A DNA stretch of 11,779 bases from JBOGED01 sp050743625. Lineage in GTDB: Bacteria; Actinomycetota; Nitriliruptoria; Euzebyales; Egibacteraceae. Location of the stretch: assembly GCA_050743625.1 (NCBI GenBank), contig JBOGED010000269.1:1-11779 (forward strand), read 5' to 3'. Made by a program: the position numbers and the translations under genes. Below, in pieces: positions 6,904 to 11,779 of the stretch; position 1 is the first letter of the stretch, and each line of letters starts with the position of its first letter. The notes beneath the pieces were generated by a model that was not told where the DNA came from, did no database searches, and saw only the letters and a list, made by a program, of their open reading frames with translations.

Positions 6904-6973
6904 CCGGCATGAGCCGCTGTGCAGGATGATGCCGGATGCCGGAATGCCGGTCCCAGCCTGCACAGTGCAGGAT
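6904..6973. repeat. Cluster of palindromes and ATGCCGG repeats between the ligase gene and livH
   Basis: CCGGCAT (6904-6910) is the reverse complement of three closely spaced ATGCCGG copies (6929-6935, 6936-6942, 6944-6950). CTGTGCAGG (6917-6925) pairs with CCTGCACAG (6957-6965). The latter is also part of a 15-base near-perfect palindrome, CCTGCACAGTGCAGG (6957-6971), which is operator-like. GTGCAGGAT occurs directly at 6919-6927 and 6965-6973. The cluster starts 18 bases after the ligase stop. It could act as a transcript-end structure for the upstream genes, or as a protein-binding site near an internal promoter for livH. No convincing -10/-35 pair is visible. Confidence 0.45.
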
Positions 6974-6990
6974 TGTGACGCCGCGCCGCC

Positions 6991-8838
6991 TCACCGGGAG
7001 GAACCGCGCGGGGTGCGCTCGGCGTACATCGACTCGACGGTGTCCGCGAACATCGCGGCGATCGCCGAGCGCTTGACCTTCTGCGTCGCGGTCAACTCGC
7101 CGTCCTCGTGGTCCAGCTCTTTGGGGAGCATCCGGAAGGCCTTGATCCCTCCAGCGCGCGCGAAGCGCGCGTTGACCTTGGTGACCACGCCCTCGACGAG
7201 CGCGACGACCTCCGGCTTCTCCGACAGGTCGCGGTAGGTGGTGTAGGCGAGCCGGCGACGCTGCGCCCAGTCGCCGACCGTGTCGAGCTCGATGCCGATG
7301 AGCGCGGTGAGATACGGCCTGCGGTCGCCGACGACGATCGCCTCCTTGACGAACGGCGAGGCCTTCAGCGCGTTCTCGATCTCGCTCGGCGAGATGTTCT
7401 TGCCGCCGGCGGTGATGATGATGTCCTTGCGCCGGTCGGTGATCTTCAGGTGCCTGCCCGGCCCGACCCACTCGCCGACGTCGCCCGTGTGGAGCCAGCC
7501 GTCGCGGGTGATCGACTCGCACGTGGCCTCCTGGTCGCGCCAGTAGCCGGCGAAGACCCCAGGGTGGCGGATCAGGATCTCACCGGTCAGCTCATCGATC
7601 TCGATGTCGACACCCGCATGTGGCTCACCGACCGTGCCGAGCCTGATCCGCCCTGGCTTGTTCGCGGTCGCGACCGCGGTGTTCTCGGTCATGCCGTAGA
7701 TCTCGTGCATCGGGACGCCGATACCCATGAACCACTCGAGGAGCTCGGGAGCGATCGGCGCGGCGCCGGACCCCGCATACCGGCACTTCCTCAGTCCCAT
7801 ACGGTCGCGCAGCGAGCGGTAGAGGAACACATAGCCGGCGGCGTACGCGAGGCGTGTGGCGAGGGTGTGCGTCCCCCCGCGTCTTGCCAGGCTCCCCCCG
7901 ATCCAACCCGCCGTCCCGAGCCAGACCCGCGCGTTCGCCCGTTTCAAAGGGCTGGCGGACGCCATGCGGATCTGGGCGCCGGCGTGCAGCTTCTCCCAGA
8001 TCCGCGGCACGCCGAAGAAGATCGTCGGTTGGACCTCGCGCAGGTTCTGCGGCACGGTCTCGATCGACTCGGCGAAGTGGACCTGGCTCCCCCCCGCCAT
8101 GTTGAACCAGGTCGTGAAGATTCGCTCGGCGACGTGGCACAGCGGGAGGTAGGACAGCGAGAGGTCGCGCGGCGACGGGGGAGGAGCCGCGAGGCCCGCG
8201 CGCTCCACCAAGGTGGCGATCGCAAACTCGACGTTGCGGACGGTGAGCATCGCGCCCTTCGGCGGGCCCGTCGTCCCCGACGTGTAGATCAGCGCCATGA
8301 CATCGTTCGGCGTGGCCTCGGCCATCCGCCGCTCGACCGCTTCCGGGTTGGCCAGGCGATGTGCGCGTCCCCGCTCCAGGAACTCCTCCCATGCCCGCAA
8401 CCTGGGGTCGGTGTAGCGGCGCCGGATCCCCCGCGGCTCGAGGTACAGGATCGTCGTGAGCTCCGGGAGGTCGACCGCGAGCGCCTTGTCGACCTGCTCC
8501 TGGTCTTCGGCCAGCAGGACCTTCGCGCCCGAGTGCGCCAACAGGTAGCGGACCTCGGCCGCCGGGTTCGTGGGGTACAGCCCCATCGTCATCGCCCGGA
8601 CGGCGACGGCGGCGAGGTCCAGGAACAGCCACTCGGGGCGGTTCTCCGAGTGGATCGCGACCCGGTCGCCGGGCTCGACTCCCAAGGCGAGCAGCCCGTG
8701 CGCGCAGTCGAGGACCTGGTCCCAGTACCGCGCCCAGGTGATCTCCCTCCAGATCCCCAGGTCCTTGTGGCGCAGCGCGACCTTGTCCGGGAACTGCTCG
8801 GCCCGGTCACGCAGGCGGGTCGCGATCGTGGTGGTCAC
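6991..8838 (-). CDS. Long-chain-type acyl-CoA synthetase (AMP-forming)
   Basis: This ATP-dependent enzyme of the ANL superfamily activates a carboxylic acid through an acyl-adenylate to its CoA thioester. At 615 residues it has the length of long-chain (FadD15/bubblegum-like) ligases. Visible motifs are the P-loop YTSGTTGPPKG (185-195), the SYLPLCHVAER segment (229-239), YGMTE (381-385), DGWLHTGD (446-453), the hinge and FACS region RRKDIIITAGGKNISPSEIE (469-488) and the probable catalytic lysine Lys587 in LTATQKVKR. There is no signal peptide or membrane segment. The GTG start at 8838 overlaps the livG stop as GTGA, so it belongs to the transporter operon. Its place between the ATPase and permease genes suggests that imported acids are activated on entry. 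Fatty, aromatic and dicarboxylic acids are all possible substrates. Confidence 0.92.
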   Translation of the reverse strand: MTTTIATRLRDRAEQFPDKVALRHKDLGIWREITWARYWDQVLDCAHGLLALGVEPGDRVAIHSENRPEWLFLDLAAVAVRAMTMGLYPTNPAAEVRYLLAHSGAKVLLAEDQEQVDKALAVDLPELTTILYLEPRGIRRRYTDPRLRAWEEFLERGRAHRLANPEAVERRMAEATPNDVMALIYTSGTTGPPKGAMLTVRNVEFAIATLVERAGLAAPPPSPRDLSLSYLPLCHVAERIFTTWFNMAGGSQVHFAESIETVPQNLREVQPTIFFGVPRIWEKLHAGAQIRMASASPLKRANARVWLGTAGWIGGSLARRGGTHTLATRLAYAAGYVFLYRSLRDRMGLRKCRYAGSGAAPIAPELLEWFMGIGVPMHEIYGMTENTAVATANKPGRIRLGTVGEPHAGVDIEIDELTGEILIRHPGVFAGYWRDQEATCESITRDGWLHTGDVGEWVGPGRHLKITDRRKDIIITAGGKNISPSEIENALKASPFVKEAIVVGDRRPYLTALIGIELDTVGDWAQRRRLAYTTYRDLSEKPEVVALVEGVVTKVNARFARAGGIKAFRMLPKELDHEDGELTATQKVKRSAIAAMFADTVESMYAERTPRGSSR

Positions 8839-9731
8839 CGGTCCGGCGCCTCGCGCTCGCCCAGGTAGGCGCGGATCACGTCGGGGTCGCGTTGGATCTG
8901 GGCCGGCGTCCCGGCGGCGACCGGTTTGCCGAAGTCCAGCACGAGCACCCGGTCGGCGAGGTCCATGACCAGTCCCATGTCGTGCTCGACCAGGATCATA
9001 GGGATGTCCAGCTCGTCACGGATGTCCAGGATGAACCGCGCCATGTCCTCGGTCTCCTCCAGATTCATCCCGGCCACCGGCTCGTCGAGCAGCAAGAGCT
9101 TCGGGCCGAGCGCCAGCGCCCTGCCAAGCTCGACGCGCTTCTGGATCCCGTAGGGCAGCAGCCCGACCGGCTGCCGGCGGTACCGCTCGATCTCTAGGAA
9201 GTCGACGATCTCCTCGACGACGGCGCGGTGCGCGAACTCTTCCCGGCGGGCTCGCCCCACCCAGAGGATCGCCGAGGCCAGTCCGTAGCGGACGTGATGA
9301 TGACGTCCCAGCATCAGGTTGTCGAGCACGGTCAGGTTCTCGAACAGCTCGATGTTCTGGAACGTACGGGACATGCCGAGCGCCGCGATCCTGTGGGGCG
9401 CCAGCCCGACGATCGGGTGGCCCAAGAAGGTGACGGAACCTTGCTGGGGCCGCTCGATGCCGGACAGGACGTTGAAGACCGACGTCTTCCCCGCGCCGTT
9501 CGGCCCGATGATCGCGAACAGCTCTCTCGAGCCGACCTCGAAGGTGACGCCGTCCAATGCCGTCACTCCCGCGAAGCGCAAGGAGATGTCCGCGAAACGC
9601 AGGACCGGCTCGCCGGGAGCAGGCTGCTCGGGACCCCCCAGCGGGAGCTGGGCATTTGGGGCTCGACGCTGTCGACGCGTCGGGCCCTCCGCGCTCGCTC
9701 GCGGGACCGCGCGCGCGCTCAGGACAGCCAC
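8835..9731 (-). CDS. livG: Branched-chain amino acid-type ABC transporter ATP-binding protein LivG
   Basis: This is one of the two ATPase subunits that power the LivHM importer. It has Walker A GPNGAGKTS (76-84), the Q-loop in TFQNIELF (123-130), the LivG-type signature LPYGIQ (192-197) in place of LSGGQ, Walker B LLLLDEP (212-218) and the H-loop His250. The C-terminal DFGKPVAAGTPAQIQRDPDVIRAYLG is the usual LivG end. The domain itself starts near residue 43 (VLRFADISLRF), so the 298-residue product has an extra N-terminal stretch rich in Arg, Pro and Ala compared with the usual 255-260. The only start found is GTG at 9731, overlapping livF by 13 bases with a weak ribosome binding site. No ATG, GTG or TTG in frame lies between it and the domain, so the extension seems real unless a rarer codon is used. 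Confidence 0.92.
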   Translation of the reverse strand: MAVLSARAVPRASAEGPTRRQRRAPNAQLPLGGPEQPAPGEPVLRFADISLRFAGVTALDGVTFEVGSRELFAIIGPNGAGKTSVFNVLSGIERPQQGSVTFLGHPIVGLAPHRIAALGMSRTFQNIELFENLTVLDNLMLGRHHHVRYGLASAILWVGRARREEFAHRAVVEEIVDFLEIERYRRQPVGLLPYGIQKRVELGRALALGPKLLLLDEPVAGMNLEETEDMARFILDIRDELDIPMILVEHDMGLVMDLADRVLVLDFGKPVAAGTPAQIQRDPDVIRAYLGEREAPDR

Positions 9732-10492
9732 CGTTTCCGTCGCTTGTAGTGCTTCACATCGCGGAACGACCGGTCGCCGCCCTCGCGGACGCCGAGGTAG
9801 AACTCGCGGACGTCGTCGTCCTCGCGCAGCTGCGCGGCGGGACGGTCCATCACCACCTTGCCGGTTTCCATGACGTAGCCATGCTCGGCGATGGCCAGGG
9901 CCATGTTCGCGTTCTGCTCGACCAACAGGACGGTCGTCCCCAGGGCATTGATCTCGGCGATCAGGTCGCGGACCCGCTCCACCAGCAGCGGCGCCAGCCC
10001 AAGGCTTGGCTCGTCGAGTAGCAGGTAGCGAGGGTTCGACATCAGCGCGCGGCCCATCGCGAGCATCTGCTGCTCCCCGCCGGACAGGTAGCCCGCGGTC
10101 GCCCGGCGGCGCTTGGAGAGGACAGGGAACCGCTCGTACATCCGGGCGAGGTTCTCGCCGCCTCCCAGGTGGGCGCCGATGCGCAGGTTCTCCTCGACCG
10201 TCAGCTCCGCGAAGATCCGGCGGCCCTCCAGCACCTGCTTAACGCCCCTGGAGACGATCTGCGCTGGCTTCAGGTGGTGGATGGGCCGGCCGTCGAGCAG
10301 GATCTCGCCCTTGGTGATCTCGCCATCGTGCACGTCGAGCAGGCCCGAGATCGCTCGCAGCAGGGTCGTCTTGCCCGCGCCGTTCGCGCCCAGCAGCGCC
10401 ACGATCTTGCCCTCGGGCACGTCTAGGCTGACGCCGCGCAGGACGAGGATGACGTCGTGGTAGGTGACCTCCAGGTTCTTAACCGAAAGCAC
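9719..10492 (-). CDS. livF: Branched-chain amino acid-type ABC transporter ATP-binding protein LivF
   Basis: This is the second ATPase subunit, with 257 residues. It has Walker A GANGAGKTT (35-43), the LivF-type VLEGRRIFAELTVEENL segment (87-103), the signature LSGGEQQ (136-142), Walker B YLLLDEP (156-162) and LVEQNA (190-195), where LivF proteins usually have Gln in place of the switch His. After the normal end at about residue 234 (REFYLG) a basic tail follows (RDVKHYKRRKRWLS), which I associate with LivF proteins encoded beside acyl-CoA ligases. The start is GTG at 10492, giving the family N-terminus MLSVKNLEVTY. No Shine-Dalgarno sequence precedes it, so it may be translated from a leaderless transcript. 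It is the first gene of the operon, divergent from the nitrobindin gene across 95 bases. Confidence 0.93.
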   Translation of the reverse strand: MLSVKNLEVTYHDVILVLRGVSLDVPEGKIVALLGANGAGKTTLLRAISGLLDVHDGEITKGEILLDGRPIHHLKPAQIVSRGVKQVLEGRRIFAELTVEENLRIGAHLGGGENLARMYERFPVLSKRRRATAGYLSGGEQQMLAMGRALMSNPRYLLLDEPSLGLAPLLVERVRDLIAEINALGTTVLLVEQNANMALAIAEHGYVMETGKVVMDRPAAQLREDDDVREFYLGVREGGDRSFRDVKHYKRRKRWLS

Positions 10493-10587
10493 GCGGCAGG
10501 CTACCAGGCCGATCGGCGCGGAGGGCTGCCCCCGGGCGTAGGATGCGTGCGAGGTCGTTCTACCGCCGAGTCGAAGGGGGCTGAGGG

Positions 10588-11061
10588 ATGACGAGCGTGG
10601 CGCTGCATCCCGATATCACCCCGCTGGGGTTCCTACTCGGCACCTGGGCGGGGGAGGGGACAGGCCAATACCCGACAATCGAGACGTTCCGCTACGGCGA
10701 GGAGATCCGCTTCGCGCACGTGGGCAAGCCGTTCCTCTTCTACCTCCAGCGGACCTGGGCGCTGGACGACGGCCGGCCACTCCATGCCGAGGCCGGGTAC
10801 TGGCGCCATACCGGCAACGGCAGGATCGAGCTGGTGCTCGCCCATCCCACCGGCGTCGCCGAGGTCGAGGAGGGACGCCTCGACGGCACCGCGGTCCGGC
10901 TGCGCACCACGCGGATGGCCTCCTCAAGCACGGCGAAACGCGTCGACGCGCTGGAGCGCGACTTCGACCTCGACGACGCCGTCCTGCGCTACGCGGTCCG
11001 CCTCGCCGCCGTCGGCCTCGACCTGCAGCACCACCTCTCCGCGGAGTTGGTCCGCCAGTAG
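10588..11061 (+). CDS. Nitrobindin-family heme-binding beta-barrel protein (THAP4-like, peroxynitrite isomerase type)
   Basis: This is a 157-residue FABP-like beta-barrel protein. Actinobacterial members bind ferric heme and are reported to convert peroxynitrite to nitrate. The family motif GxWxGxG is present as GTWAGEG (18-24), followed by the typical PTIETFRYGEEIRFAHVGKPFLFYLQRTW region (29-57). The C-terminal LQHHLSAELVR has His148 and His149, one of which should be the proximal heme ligand. There is no signal peptide, so it is cytoplasmic. The start is ATG at 10588, with GGGGG (10576-10580) seven bases upstream. It is transcribed away from the transporter operon and is followed 34 bases later by a membrane-anchored protein gene. 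A tie to the transport genes is not evident. The family assignment is strong; the isomerase activity is known only from relatives. Confidence 0.88.
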   Translation: MTSVALHPDITPLGFLLGTWAGEGTGQYPTIETFRYGEEIRFAHVGKPFLFYLQRTWALDDGRPLHAEAGYWRHTGNGRIELVLAHPTGVAEVEEGRLDGTAVRLRTTRMASSSTAKRVDALERDFDLDDAVLRYAVRLAAVGLDLQHHLSAELVRQ

Positions 11062-11095
11062 CCCACGCGGATGTGGGAGCGGTAAGCTCGAACCG

Positions 11096-11644
11096 ATGGA
11101 TGTCGTGCTGGCGTGGATCCTCGGGATTGCCATGGGCGCCATTCTGTTCACGGTACTCGTGACGGTGGGCACGGTCTGGGCGTTGCGCCGGTGGAACCGC
11201 GTCGACCCGCGGACGCCGGGTCTCGCACCCCTCCGCTGGCTGTGTTCCCCCAGCCGTTGCGCCCGCCTTCATCGCCGCCTGCGCATGGCGGTGGTGAACG
11301 CCCGGATGCGTCCGCGGGACGATCGGCCCGTGAGGGCGCGCAGCCGCCGGAAAGCGCCGCAGGACACGCTCGTGGCGGGGCTGGTGGCGTACGCTTGCGC
11401 GCTTGACCGCCAGCTCGTCACGGCGAGCCGGGCGCCATTCGTGTTCCGCATCGAGCAGCTCGCGCATCTAGGCGCCGAGATCTCCCAGGTCGAGCATCTC
11501 GCGGCCCGCCTCTCGGGCGCCCAGCTCGGCCCGCTCCCGTCCCCCCCACCCCCACCACTGCGCCACATCGCCGAGCGGCTCGACGCGGTCGACGCCGCCC
11601 GCCGTGAGCTCGATGCTCTAGAGCCGACGACCCAGATGCGCTAG
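11096..11644 (+). CDS. Hypothetical membrane-anchored protein
   Basis: I do not recognise this 182-residue protein. The N-terminus (residues about 4-30, VLAWILGIAMGAILFTVLVTVGTVWAL) is a single transmembrane segment, immediately followed by RRWNR. By the positive-inside rule the rest should therefore be cytoplasmic. Residues 45-90 are rich in Arg with two cysteines (50, 55). Residues 91-145 look helical and amphipathic. A proline run (about 148-154) then leads into a helix that may be a short coiled coil (LRHIAERLDAVDAARRELDAL). ATG at 11096 is chosen because it begins the membrane segment; a purine-rich GGGAGCGG lies somewhat far upstream. The open frame extends further upstream, but only by overlapping the nitrobindin gene. 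Third-position GC is high throughout, supporting real coding. It probably shares a transcript with the nitrobindin gene. Confidence 0.7.
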   Translation: MDVVLAWILGIAMGAILFTVLVTVGTVWALRRWNRVDPRTPGLAPLRWLCSPSRCARLHRRLRMAVVNARMRPRDDRPVRARSRRKAPQDTLVAGLVAYACALDRQLVTASRAPFVFRIEQLAHLGAEISQVEHLAARLSGAQLGPLPSPPPPPLRHIAERLDAVDAARRELDALEPTTQMR

Positions 11645-11779
11645 AAGCGCGCGCTAAGTGGTCCCTTCCGGAAATATCGTTACGTATCGAGGGCGGCACT
11701 GCGCCCTGCTCGCAAGGCGCGCCGAGTGCGCATATCCGCAAGGCTCATATGTAAGCGAGGCGCAACGCCGCGAGCGCCG
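11645..11779. other. Non-coding end of the window
   Basis: No gene is recognisable here. AGGGCG (11690-11695) and CGCCCT (11702-11707) form a six-pair stem 45 bases after the last stop codon, without a T-tract, so at most a weak terminator. A short AT-richer patch (AAATATCGTTACGTATC, around 11672-11688) stands out from the surrounding GC-rich sequence and might belong to a promoter for a gene beyond the window. Confidence 0.3.

Noticed and set aside
7108..8868. A 586-codon open frame on the + strand opposite the acyl-CoA ligase
   Set aside because: The product is Arg/Asp/Val-rich and unlike any protein family, while the - strand carries every ANL-superfamily motif in order.
10515..10545. Sigma-70-type promoter for the nitrobindin gene
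   Set aside because: TAGGAT (10539-10544) could be a -10 box, but there is no recognisable -35 at the right distance, so it is not supported.
1..11779. Mobile element or phage insertion
   Set aside because: No transposase, integrase, terminal repeats, target duplications or tRNA gene were seen, and composition is even across the window.

Overview
The window is high-GC DNA with frequent GTG starts, stop-start overlaps (ATGA, GTGA) and gene families typical of Actinomycetota. An early-branching class such as Thermoleophilia or Nitriliruptoria is a guess; nothing here fixes the taxon. Almost all of the sequence is coding. The longest gene-free stretch is about 245 bases (6746-6990).

Left block (9-1848, + strand): a compact alkylation-damage repair operon of three overlapping genes. 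The first is a hybrid protein with an O6-alkylguanine methyltransferase domain followed by an Ada-type four-cysteine zinc domain and no AraC-type DNA-binding part. The second is AlkB, an Fe(II)/2-oxoglutarate demethylase. The third is a second, single-domain Ogt methyltransferase. Together they would cover O6-alkylguanine, 1-methyladenine/3-methylcytosine and possibly phosphotriesters. The first gene looks cut short at its 5' end, with an in-frame TAG immediately before its first usable start.

Central block (1897-10492, - strand, read right to left): livF - livG - acyl-CoA ligase - livH - livM - binding protein 2 - binding protein 1. This is a complete branched-chain-amino-acid-type (HAAT) ABC importer with a long-chain-type acyl-CoA synthetase inside it and two tandem, clearly paralogous lipoprotein substrate-binding proteins. 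The embedded CoA ligase suggests that the substrate is a carboxylic acid (fatty, aromatic or dicarboxylic) activated on entry, rather than an amino acid. This is inference from context. The block converges on the repair operon at 1849-1896.

The most unusual non-coding sequence is the 245-base gap between the ligase and livH. It holds two related 14-bp hairpins whose arms differ by compensatory base-pair changes. The one nearest livH encloses that gene's Shine-Dalgarno sequence. The same gap also carries a 15-base palindrome and a cluster of ATGCCGG repeats.

Right block (10588-11644, + strand): divergent from livF, a nitrobindin-type heme beta-barrel protein and then a small protein of unknown function with one N-terminal membrane segment. 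The last 135 bases hold no recognisable gene.
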